Assembly: GCF_031458075.1 (NCBI RefSeq)
Contig: NZ_JAVDXT010000006.1
Location: 62,001 to 126,000, forward strand
DNA: 64,000 nucleotides
Reading direction: 5' to 3'
Source of the DNA: Rhodoferax_B ferrireducens_A
GTDB lineage: Bacteria > Pseudomonadota > Gammaproteobacteria > Burkholderiales > Burkholderiaceae_C
The notes under the pieces: generated by a model
Told to the model about the DNA's origin: nothing
Database searches by the model: none
What the model saw: only the letters and a program-made list of their open reading frames with translations
Part shown: positions 28,286 to 35,663 of the stretch, one piece after another
Numbering within the stretch: position 1 is the first letter of the stretch
Layout of the letters: every line of letters starts with the position of its first letter
Program-made: the position numbers and the translations under genes

Positions 28286-28666
28286 ATGGACCACGCTATC
28301 AATTTGCCCGGAGTGCTGGCCGAGGTGCAGGCCGTGTTCGACCGCTACGAAGATGCCTTGGTGAACAACCGCGTCGAGGTGCTGGACGAGCTGTTCTGGA
28401 ACAGCCCGCACACCCTGCGCTACGGCGCTACCGAGAACCTCTATGGCTTCGATGCGATCCAGGCCTTCCGCGCCGGGCGCCCGGCCCAAGGTTTACAGCG
28501 CAGTCTGCTGAAGACGGTGATCACCACCTACGGGCAAGACTTTGCTACCGCTAACGTGGAATTCCAGCGAGAAGGCAGCAGCGCAACCGGCCGCCAGAGC
28601 CAGACCTGGCTGCGCACGCCAGAGGGCTGGCGCGTCGTGGCGGCGCATGTGAGTTTGCTGGCCTGA
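28286..28666 (+). CDS. atzH: AtzH-like protein (DUF3225, NTF2-like fold)
   Basis: 126-residue cone-shaped NTF2-like protein of the AtzH family, reported to hydrolyse 1,3-dicarboxyurea, the product of AtzEG, to allophanate, thus joining AtzE to AtzF. Segments VLDELFWNSPHTLRYGATENLYGFDAI and SQTWLRTPEGWRVVAAHVSLL are typical of DUF3225. It starts nine bases after atzE with GAGGGAT before the ATG and is the last gene of the first unit; the second operator follows 17 bases after its stop. Confidence 0.87.
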   Translation: MDHAINLPGVLAEVQAVFDRYEDALVNNRVEVLDELFWNSPHTLRYGATENLYGFDAIQAFRAGRPAQGLQRSLLKTVITTYGQDFATANVEFQREGSSATGRQSQTWLRTPEGWRVVAAHVSLLA

Positions 28667-28683
28667 GCCCGGGCACATATTTT

Positions 28684-28708
28684 GCATCCTGTCTTGTATC
28701 CAAGATAA
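28684..28708. promoter_or_regulatory. Operator 2 of the ureide cluster (predicted GntR site)
   Basis: Carries CTTGTATCCAAGATAA, the reverse complement of the core of the site at 24877-24901 (22 of 25 bases identical over the full length). A weak sigma-70 match (TTGCAT, 16 bases, GATAAC) overlaps it, 48 bases or more before the BMP-family receptor start, so it probably controls a second transcript. Confidence 0.75.
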
Positions 28709-28756
28709 CGCGCTGCCTTGCGCACCATTTCGGTAACCCACCTTCTGGAGAAAAGC

Positions 28757-29875
28757 ATGAACTCTGACAGCCTGAACCGCCGCAAGTCCCTCCAAACGCT
28801 GGCCGCCCTGACGGCTGCGGGCACCCTGGGTAGCTGGGCGCCACGCGCCCTGGCGCAGAAGCCGCTCACCGTGGGTGTGATCTACGTCGGTCCGCGCGAC
28901 GACTATGGCTACAACCAGGCGCACGCGCAGACCGCTGCCGAGATCAAGAAGCTGCCCGGCGTGAAGGTGGTGGAAGAAGAAAACGTGCCCGAGACCTCGG
29001 CCGTGCAAAAGACCATGACCGGCATGATTGCCCAGGATGGTGCCAGCCTGCTGTTCCCCACTTCCTTCGGCTACTTCGACCCGCACATCCTGGCGCTGGC
29101 GCCAAAATACCCCGATGTCCGCTTCTCGCACTGCGGCGGCATGTGGACCGAGGGCAAGCACCCGAAGAACGTGGGCAGCTTCTTTGGCTACATCGACGAA
29201 TGCCAGTACCTGAACGGCGTGATTGCCGGCCATATGAGCAAGAGCGGCAAGATCGCCTTCGTGGCGGCCAAGCCGATTCCGCAGGTGCTGCGCAACATCA
29301 ACGCCTTCACCCTGGGTGCGCGATCCGTCAAGCCCGGCATCACCTGCAGCGTGATCTTCACCGGTGACTGGTCGATGGCGGTGAAAGAGGCCGAGGCCAC
29401 CAACAGCCTGGCTGACCAGGGTTGCGATGTGTTCACCATGCACGTGGACGGCCCCAAGGTCATCGTGGAAACCGCCGCCAAGCGCGGTAAGATGGTCTGC
29501 GGCTACCACGCCAGCCAGGCCAAACTGGCGCCGAATGCCTACCTCACCGGTGCCGAATGGAACTGGTTCACCGCCTATAAAACCGCCATCGATGCGGCCC
29601 AGGCCGGCAAGCCGCACCCCAACTTCCTGCGCGGCGGCCTGAAAGAGGGCTACGTGAAGATGTCGCCCTACGGCAGCATGGTCACCGACGCGGCAAAGAA
29701 GCAAGCCGATGGCATCAAGGTGCAGATGGTGGCTGGCAGCTTCGACATCTTCAAAGGCCCGCTAAAGGACAACAAGGGCGCCACCGTGATCGCTGCTGGC
29801 AAGGTACTCAAGCAGACCGACCCGGTTTTGGAGGGAATGAACTACCTAGTGGAAGGCGTGCAAGGCAGTTTTTAA
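28757..29875 (+). CDS. BMP-family ABC transporter substrate-binding protein
   Basis: 372-residue periplasmic receptor of the BmpA/Med family, usually binding nucleosides, purines or related nitrogen heterocycles and ureides. The N-terminus has an Arg-Arg-containing signal (NRRKSLQTL then ALAQ at residues 31-34), possibly a Tat-type signal, although the motif is not perfect. The mature protein begins PLTVGVIYVGPRDDYGYNQAHAQ, the standard BMP opening. TGGAG precedes ATG 28757. It opens the second ureide unit, followed by two permeases and the ATPase interleaved with hydrolase genes, so biuret, triuret or a similar compound is its likely ligand. Confidence 0.87.
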   Translation: MNSDSLNRRKSLQTLAALTAAGTLGSWAPRALAQKPLTVGVIYVGPRDDYGYNQAHAQTAAEIKKLPGVKVVEEENVPETSAVQKTMTGMIAQDGASLLFPTSFGYFDPHILALAPKYPDVRFSHCGGMWTEGKHPKNVGSFFGYIDECQYLNGVIAGHMSKSGKIAFVAAKPIPQVLRNINAFTLGARSVKPGITCSVIFTGDWSMAVKEAEATNSLADQGCDVFTMHVDGPKVIVETAAKRGKMVCGYHASQAKLAPNAYLTGAEWNWFTAYKTAIDAAQAGKPHPNFLRGGLKEGYVKMSPYGSMVTDAAKKQADGIKVQMVAGSFDIFKGPLKDNKGATVIAAGKVLKQTDPVLEGMNYLVEGVQGSF

Positions 29876-29905
29876 ATCCCGCCAATCCCGCCCACAGGAG
29901 CTCGC

Positions 29906-30976
29906 ATGCACTCCACTGCCAAAGACATCCTGCTGCCGGTCACGGCGATCCTGCTGGCACTGCTGCTGTTCGGCGTCTTCGTCTGGTTCGCGGGCGTCAA
30001 CCCGGTGGACATGTGGCTGACGCTGTTCAAGGGCGCGTTCGGCGACTGGTTCTCCTGGCAGAACACGCTGCAACGCTCGGCGCCGCTGATGCTCACCGCC
30101 TTGTGCGTGGCGCTGCCGGCGCGCGCTGGCCTGGTCATCATTGGTGGCGAGGGGGCTCTGGTGCTGGGCGGCCTGGCCTGTGCCGCAGTGGGCACCATGC
30201 TGCCGCTGCCGGCGAATCTGCTGGGCACGGTGATCGCCTGCGCTGCTGGCGCTCTGGCCGGGGCGCTGTGGATCATGCTGGCGGGCTGGCTGCGCCAGGC
30301 GCGCGGCATCAACGAGACCATCAGCAGCCTGCTGCTGGCCTATGTGGCGATCGGCGTCTTCAAGCATCTGGTCGAAGGCGCGCTGCGCGATCCGGCCAGC
30401 CTGAACAAGCCCGCCACCCACAGCCTGCCCGAGGGCTTGCTGATCGCCGGCATTGCAGGCTCGGACGTGCACTGGGGGCTGGTGCTGGGCGTATTGGCCT
30501 GCGTGGCGCTGGGGCTGTGGCTGCGCTGGACGGCATCCGGCTTTTCGATCCGCGTGGTGGGCGGCAACCCGCGCGCTGCGCAGCTGGTGGGCTTGCCCGC
30601 CACGCAATTGATTCTGACGGCCTGCGCACTTGGCGGTGCCAGTGCTGGCCTGGCCGGCGCGGTGGAAGTGGCCGCCGTGCACACCAATGCGAATGCCGCA
30701 CTGATTGCCGGATACGGCTATGCCGGCATCCTGGTGTCCTTCATAGCCCGACACAACCCTGTTGCCATCGTGCCGGTGGCCATTTTGTTCGGCGGCTTTG
30801 GCGCTGCCGGCAGCCTGCTGCAGCGCCGGCTCGGTTTGCCCGATGCCTCGGTGATGGTGTTGCAGGGCATCGCCTTCGTGCTGATTCTGGCCAGCGAGGC
30901 GCTGCGCGATGTGGACTGGAAGCTGCTGTTTTCCAAGATGCGTAAACCGGCTATTGCTGGCGTGGAGGCAACATGA
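29906..30976 (+). CDS. ABC transporter permease (BPD_transp_2, first subunit)
   Basis: 356-residue inner-membrane permease of the nucleoside/branched-chain type (like YufP). About eight to ten hydrophobic helices start at residue 8 (LLPVTAILLALLLFGVFVWF). The conserved cytoplasmic loop includes GGNPRAAQLVGLPATQLIL and the segment GYGYAGILVSFIARHNPVAIV, standard for this family. CAGGAG precedes the ATG. Its stop overlaps the next permease by four bases (ATGA), so the two are translated together. Confidence 0.9.
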   Translation: MHSTAKDILLPVTAILLALLLFGVFVWFAGVNPVDMWLTLFKGAFGDWFSWQNTLQRSAPLMLTALCVALPARAGLVIIGGEGALVLGGLACAAVGTMLPLPANLLGTVIACAAGALAGALWIMLAGWLRQARGINETISSLLLAYVAIGVFKHLVEGALRDPASLNKPATHSLPEGLLIAGIAGSDVHWGLVLGVLACVALGLWLRWTASGFSIRVVGGNPRAAQLVGLPATQLILTACALGGASAGLAGAVEVAAVHTNANAALIAGYGYAGILVSFIARHNPVAIVPVAILFGGFGAAGSLLQRRLGLPDASVMVLQGIAFVLILASEALRDVDWKLLFSKMRKPAIAGVEAT

Positions 30977-31893
30977 CTGCTGACCAATGGGTGGCTCTAT
31001 TCGCTGGGATTGTGGGGGGTGCTTTACGCGTTGGAACGCCCTTCCTGTTCGTGAGTTTGGGTGAATGTTTGACGGAGAAATCCGGCCGCATCAACCTGGG
31101 ACTTGAAGGCGTTCTCGTGCTGTCAGCCATGAGCGCCTTCGGCGGCGCCTACCTCACCGGTTCGCCCTGGCTGGGTGTGCTGTCCGGCGCCTGCGCCGGC
31201 GCCTTGCTGGCGACTCTGCACGGCGTGCTGTGCTCGCTGCCGCGGGTGAACGACGTGGCCACCGGCATTGCGCTGATGCTGTTGGGCACCGGCCTGGCTT
31301 TCTACCTGGGCAAGCCGCTGATACAGCCGCAGGCGCCGCAGATTCCGGCCATTCCGCTCGGTGGCTGGAGCAGCTCCAGCGTAGTGCAGTCGGCACTGCA
31401 GATCAATGCCCTGCTGCCCATCGGCATCGCGCTGGCGGTGGGCCTGTGGTGGGCCTTTGCGCGCACGCGCTGGGGGCTGCTGGTGCGGCTCGCGGGCGAC
31501 TCGGCGAATGCCACGCGGGCGCTGGGTTATTCGGTGTCGGGCATCCGCATTGCGGCCACGGCCGCCGGTGGTTTCATGGCGGGTTTGGGCGGTGCGTCGC
31601 TGACCCTGTTCTACCCCGGCAGCTGGAATGAAGGCATCTCCAGCGGCCAGGGCCTGATCGCGGTGGCACTGGTGATTTTTGCGCGCTGGAGCCCGCTGCG
31701 CTGTGTGGGTGCGGCCATGCTGTTCGGCGGCGCCGGCGCCATCGGCCCGGCGATGCAGTCGGTGGGCATAGGCTGGGGCTACCACCTGTTCAATACCGTG
31801 CCCTATGTGCTGACTTTGGTAATTCTCGTGCTGACTTGCAAGCCCGGCAGCGTGGCCGTCGGCAGCCCGGGCGAGCTATCTTCTACGAGGTAA
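30973..31893 (+). CDS. ABC transporter permease (BPD_transp_2, second subunit)
   Basis: 306-residue partner permease (like YufQ). The N-terminal helix GALRVGTPFLFVSLGECLTEKSGRINLGLEGV is the family hallmark and the loop GDSANATRALGYSVSGIRIAA corresponds to the ATPase contact. ATG overlaps the stop of the previous gene. Five bases separate its stop from the biuret-hydrolase-like gene, so import and hydrolysis are translated from one message. Confidence 0.9.
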   Translation: MTADQWVALFAGIVGGALRVGTPFLFVSLGECLTEKSGRINLGLEGVLVLSAMSAFGGAYLTGSPWLGVLSGACAGALLATLHGVLCSLPRVNDVATGIALMLLGTGLAFYLGKPLIQPQAPQIPAIPLGGWSSSSVVQSALQINALLPIGIALAVGLWWAFARTRWGLLVRLAGDSANATRALGYSVSGIRIAATAAGGFMAGLGGASLTLFYPGSWNEGISSGQGLIAVALVIFARWSPLRCVGAAMLFGGAGAIGPAMQSVGIGWGYHLFNTVPYVLTLVILVLTCKPGSVAVGSPGELSSTR

Positions 31894-31898
31894 ATACC

Positions 31899-32582
31899 AT
31901 GGCCTATGTTGCTGCCAACCCCTACGCCTGGCCCTACAACGGTCAGCTGCGCCCCGACAACACGGCGCTGATCGTCATCGACATGCAGACCGACTTCTGT
32001 GGTGTCGGTGGCTATGTCGATGTGATGGGTTATGACATCTCGCTGACGCGTGCGCCGATTGCGCCGATTGCCCATGTGCTGGCGCGGTTGCGCCCGCTGG
32101 GCTACCACATCATCCACACCCGCGAAGGGCATAGGCCGGACCTGTCGGATTTGCCAGCCAACAAGCGCTGGCGTTCGCGCCAGATCGGTGCGGACGGCGT
32201 AGGTATTGGTGACGTCGGCCCCTGCGGGCGCATCCTGGTGCGCGGCGAACCGGGCTGGGAAATCATCCCCGAGCTGGTACCTTTTCCGGGCGAAGTCATC
32301 ATCGACAAGCCCGGCAAGGGCTCGTTCTACGCCACCGACCTGGACATGGTGCTGCGCCAGCGCGGCGTGCAAAACATCATCCTGGCCGGCATCACCACCG
32401 ATGTGTGCGTGCACACCACCATGCGCGACGCCAACGACCGCGGCTACGAATGCCTGCTGCTGTCCGATTGCACGGCCGCCACCGACCCGGCCAACCACCA
32501 GGCGGCGCTGAACATGGTGACCATGCAGGGTGGCGTGTTTGGCGCGCATGCGACATCGGCCGCACTGCTCGACGTTGTTTAA
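31899..32582 (+). CDS. biuH: Biuret amidohydrolase-like cysteine hydrolase (isochorismatase fold)
   Basis: 227-residue cysteine hydrolase predicted to convert biuret to allophanate and ammonia. The isochorismatase-like triad is Asp28 (VIDMQTDF), Lys137 (IDKPGKGSF) and Cys170 (TTDVCVHTT), with the family cis-peptide region before the cysteine. The opening (PYAWPYNG-LRPDNTALIVIDMQTDFCG-GGYVD-MGYD) and HTREGHRPDLSDLPANKRWRS resemble the Rhizobium biuret hydrolase closely as I recall it. ACGAGG precedes ATG 31899. Its product feeds AtzF in the neighbouring unit. Ureidoacrylate hydrolase RutB is a fold relative but no rut genes are present. Confidence 0.85.
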   Translation: MAYVAANPYAWPYNGQLRPDNTALIVIDMQTDFCGVGGYVDVMGYDISLTRAPIAPIAHVLARLRPLGYHIIHTREGHRPDLSDLPANKRWRSRQIGADGVGIGDVGPCGRILVRGEPGWEIIPELVPFPGEVIIDKPGKGSFYATDLDMVLRQRGVQNIILAGITTDVCVHTTMRDANDRGYECLLLSDCTAATDPANHQAALNMVTMQGGVFGAHATSAALLDVV

Positions 32583-32595
32583 CCCGAGGAAGCCC

Positions 32596-34209
32596 ATGGC
32601 CGCAGACTCCACCCCGATTGGCGCGCTTCCCGCTGGCACCGGCGCTCTGGCGCTGGAGACCTATCTGCTGACCAAGCGCTTCGGCAGCTTTACCGCGATG
32701 GACAGTGTGTCGATGCGCGTGGAGCCCGGCACCGTACATGCGCTGCTGGGCGAGAACGGTGCCGGCAAGAGCACGCTGGTGAAATGCGTGGCGGGCTTCC
32801 AGCGCGCGGAGGAGGGCAGCATCATGCTCGACGGACGCGAGCAGGCGATCGCGAATCCCATCGTCGCCCGCAGCCTGGGCATCGGCATGGTTTACCAGCA
32901 TTTCACGCTGGCGCCGGGCATGACGGTGGCCGAGAACCTGCTGCTGGCCGGTGGCACCCTGCCGGCGGTGATCGACTGGACCGCCAAGCGCGCCGAGCTG
33001 AAAGCCTTTCTGGCCACCACGCCGTTCAGCCTGGACCTGGACGCGCGCCCGGCCGAGCTGGCCGCCGGTGAAAAGCAGAAGCTGGAGCTGCTGAAGCAGC
33101 TGTACCTGAAGCCGCGCCTGCTGATACTGGACGAACCCACCTCGGTGCTGACGCCGCAAGAGGCCGACGAGGTGCTGGGCCACGTGCGCGCCTTCGCCCA
33201 GAGCGGCCAGTGCAGCGTGCTGATCATCACCCATAAGTTCCGCGAGGTGCTGGCCTATGCCGATGGCGTGACCGTGCTACGCCGTGGCAAGGCGGTGCAC
33301 CACGGCCGCGTGGCCGATGCTGCACCACAAGAGTTAACGCGCACCCTGGCCCAGGCGATGATGGGTGAAAGTTCAGAGAAAAATAGTGCTCTGGCGCAGG
33401 AATTACCTGCGCAGCGTGCTACACAAAATGCAGCAAATGACGGGCCTATCGCTTTGCAGGTAGACGACCTGAAAGCCCAGGGCGACCGTGGCACTTTGGC
33501 ACTGCACGGCCTGAGCCTGGCGGTGCGCAAGGGCGAGGTACTGGGTGTGGCCGGTGTCTCCGGCAACGGCCAGCGCGAGCTGGTGGAGGCGCTGGTCGGC
33601 CAGCGCGTGCGCCTGGGTGGCCGCGTGCAGGTGATGGGTGAGGACTACGCGGCGCGGCGCTCTGACAACCACCGCCTGAAGGTACGCAGCCTGCCGGAAG
33701 AGCCGTTGCGCAATGCCTGCGTAGGCGACCTGTCGGTGGCAGAGAACATGGCGCTGCGCGACTTTGACCAGCCGCCGCTGAACCTCGGTGGCTTGCTGCG
33801 CTTTTCCACCTGGCGCAGCCGGGCGCGCGACTGGATCAAGGAATACGGCGTGAAGACCCAGGGCGAGGGCGCACCCATCCGTAGCCTGTCGGGCGGCAAT
33901 GTGCAGCGCGCGGTGCTGGCGCGCGAGCTGGCCGGCGACATCAATGTGCTGATCGCGGCGAACCCGGTGTTCGGCCTGGACTTCGCCGCCGTGGCCGAAA
34001 TCCACAGCCGCATCCTTGGCGTGCGCGACCGCGGCGGTGCGGTGCTGCTGATCAGCGAAGACCTGGACGAATTGCTGGAGCTAGCCGACCGCATCGTGGT
34101 GATGAGCGAAGGCCGCATCGTGTTCGAAACCCCGGCCGCCACCGCCGAGCGCCACGTGTTGGGTGCCCACATGGGCGGTGGCCACGACGACCACAAGGAG
34201 GCCGCATGA
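32596..34209 (+). CDS. ABC transporter ATP-binding protein with two ABC domains (YufO-like)
   Basis: 537 residues with two ATPase domains, serving both permeases of the BMP-type importer. The first domain has a good Walker A (GENGAGKST, near residue 55), Walker B LLILDEPTSVL and switch His in ITHKF. The second has the degenerate Walker A GVSGNGQRE usual for this family, with signature LSGGNVQRAVLARE. The linker between the domains (near nt 33379-33430) matches the intergenic dispersed repeat. GAGGA precedes ATG 32596. Its stop overlaps the next hydrolase gene by four bases. Confidence 0.92.
   Translation: MAADSTPIGALPAGTGALALETYLLTKRFGSFTAMDSVSMRVEPGTVHALLGENGAGKSTLVKCVAGFQRAEEGSIMLDGREQAIANPIVARSLGIGMVYQHFTLAPGMTVAENLLLAGGTLPAVIDWTAKRAELKAFLATTPFSLDLDARPAELAAGEKQKLELLKQLYLKPRLLILDEPTSVLTPQEADEVLGHVRAFAQSGQCSVLIITHKFREVLAYADGVTVLRRGKAVHHGRVADAAPQELTRTLAQAMMGESSEKNSALAQELPAQRATQNAANDGPIALQVDDLKAQGDRGTLALHGLSLAVRKGEVLGVAGVSGNGQRELVEALVGQRVRLGGRVQVMGEDYAARRSDNHRLKVRSLPEEPLRNACVGDLSVAENMALRDFDQPPLNLGGLLRFSTWRSRARDWIKEYGVKTQGEGAPIRSLSGGNVQRAVLARELAGDINVLIAANPVFGLDFAAVAEIHSRILGVRDRGGAVLLISEDLDELLELADRIVVMSEGRIVFETPAATAERHVLGAHMGGGHDDHKEAA
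33379..33430 (+). repeat. Intragenic copy (e) of the dispersed repeat in the ABC ATPase linker
   Basis: GCTCTGGCGCAGG, eight bases, GCGCA, four bases, GCTAC, then AAAAT: the same order and spacing as copies g and h between genes. It is in frame and encodes SALAQELPAQRATQNA between the two ATPase domains. Confidence 0.6.
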
Positions 34210-34877
34210 GCCTGAACATCCCCGCGCTGCCGTTCGACTACCCGTTGGATATGGCCCGCGCCGCTCTGGTCATCATCGATATGCAGCGCGACTTCATCGA
34301 ACCCGGCGGCTTTGGCGAAACCCTGGGTAATAACGTGGCCCTGCTGGAAGCCATCGTGCCGGCCAGCCAGGCGATGCTGGCGGCCTGGCGCCAGGCCGGG
34401 GGGCTGGTGGTGCATACCCGCGAGGCGCACAAGCCGGATCTGTCCGACTGCCCGCCGGCCAAGTTGAACCGGGGGAGCCCGGCGCTGCGCATCGGCGATG
34501 TGGGAAATATGGGGCGTATTTTGATTGCCGGCGAGCCGGGCAACCAGATCATCGACGCACTGGCGCCGGTGGCGGGCGAGATCGTCATCGACAAGCCGGG
34601 CAAGGGCGCGTTCTACGCCACCGGCCTGCACGAGATGCTGCAGCAGCGCGGCATCCAGCAGCTGCTGTTCATGGGCGTGACCACCGAGGTCTGCGTGCAA
34701 ACCACCATGCGCGAAGCCAATGACCGGGGCTATGACGGCCTGCTGCTGGAGGACTGCACCGAGAGCTACTTTCCGCAGTTCAAGGCGGCCACGCTGGAGA
34801 TGGTGCGGGCCCAGGGCGGCATCGTCGGCTGGACAGCACCCAGTACGGCGGTGCTGCGGGCATTGGCCGCGCTGTGA
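34206..34877 (+). CDS. Second isochorismatase-fold cysteine hydrolase, triuret hydrolase candidate (TrtA-like)
   Basis: 223 residues, paralogous to the biuH product 1.6 kb upstream. The triad is Asp25 (IIDMQRDF), Lys130 (IDKPGKGAF) and Cys163 (TTEVCVQTT), with the same 33-residue Lys-Cys spacing. It shares HTREAHKPDLSDCPPAK and the C-terminal TMREANDRGYDGLLLEDCTESYFPQF. In a cluster with AtzEG, which acts on carboxybiuret, a triuret hydrolase making carboxybiuret is the most economical role; a second biuret or ureidoacrylate-type hydrolase is the alternative. It is translationally coupled to the ABC ATPase (ATGA). The substrate is inference from neighbours, not from signature residues. Confidence 0.7.
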   Translation: MSLNIPALPFDYPLDMARAALVIIDMQRDFIEPGGFGETLGNNVALLEAIVPASQAMLAAWRQAGGLVVHTREAHKPDLSDCPPAKLNRGSPALRIGDVGNMGRILIAGEPGNQIIDALAPVAGEIVIDKPGKGAFYATGLHEMLQQRGIQQLLFMGVTTEVCVQTTMREANDRGYDGLLLEDCTESYFPQFKAATLEMVRAQGGIVGWTAPSTAVLRALAAL

Positions 34878-34886
34878 GCGGGTTAC

Positions 34887-35663
34887 GTGGCGCCTGCTAA
34901 AGTTTGCCCTGTGCACTCCTTGACTCCAACCCCCATTTCCCCTGTAGAACCCGCCGTATACCGGTCGCGCGCAGAAGAGGTGTATGCCCAGCTCAAGCGC
35001 GACGTGGCCGAGTTCAAACTTGTACCTGGCGACCGCTTTACCGAAAACGAGATCAGCGAACGTCTGGGCGTGTCGCGCACCCCCGTGCGCCAGGCGCTGA
35101 CCCGGCTGCAGCAAGAGGGTTATGTGGAGGTGCTGTTCCGCAGCGGCTGGCGTGTGCTGCCGTTCGACTTTGACCAGTTCGAGCAGCTATACGACTTGCG
35201 CATGGTGCTGGAGACTACCGCCGCCCACCGCCTGTGTGAAGGCGGCGCGGGTGCGGCCGCTCCGCATATCCAGATCAACCACCAGTTGCTGGATGACTTG
35301 ATCGCCATCTGGCTGGTGCCCGTGGCCCAGCGCAGCACCGACACCTTGCAGGTCGCGCAGTGGGACGAGGAATTCCATTGCGCACTGGTGCGGGCCGCTG
35401 GCAATACCGAGATGGCCCGCGTGCACAGCGACGTGACCGAGCGCATCCGCATCATTCGCCGGTTGGATTTCACCAAGCAGGCGCGCATCACCGCCACCTA
35501 CGACGAGCACGCGAAGATTCTGAAGGCCATCCGCAGCCGGCGCGGCGACCAGGCCGCGATGCTGCTGCGCGCCCATATCCAGGCCAGCCAGGCCGAGGTG
35601 CGCAAGATCACGTTGCACCAGGTGCATGTGGCCCGGCAGGTGGGCCAAAGCCCGGCGACTTAA
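34887..35663 (+). CDS. GntR family transcriptional regulator (FCD-type) of the ureide cluster
   Basis: 258-residue regulator. The N-terminal winged helix includes VYAQLKRDVAEFKLVPGDRFTENEISERLGVSRTPVRQALTRLQQEGYVEV; the C-terminal all-helical domain resembles FCD, with EFHCALVRAAGNTEMARVH and DEHAKILKAIRSRRGDQAAMLLRAHI. The start is uncertain: GTG 34887, nine bases after the upstream stop and near GCGGG, or GTG 34911. Last gene of the second ureide transcript, so it is likely autoregulated. The paired sites at 24877 and 28684 are its predicted operators. Its 3' end overlaps the convergent fadD-like gene by four bases. Confidence 0.88.
   Translation: MAPAKVCPVHSLTPTPISPVEPAVYRSRAEEVYAQLKRDVAEFKLVPGDRFTENEISERLGVSRTPVRQALTRLQQEGYVEVLFRSGWRVLPFDFDQFEQLYDLRMVLETTAAHRLCEGGAGAAAPHIQINHQLLDDLIAIWLVPVAQRSTDTLQVAQWDEEFHCALVRAAGNTEMARVHSDVTERIRIIRRLDFTKQARITATYDEHAKILKAIRSRRGDQAAMLLRAHIQASQAEVRKITLHQVHVARQVGQSPAT

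Noticed and set aside
31899..32582. Pyrimidine (Rut) pathway ureidoacrylate hydrolase RutB
   Set aside because: The fold fits, but no rutA, rutC, rutD or rutF is nearby, while atzF/G/E/H and biuret-type sequence features are.
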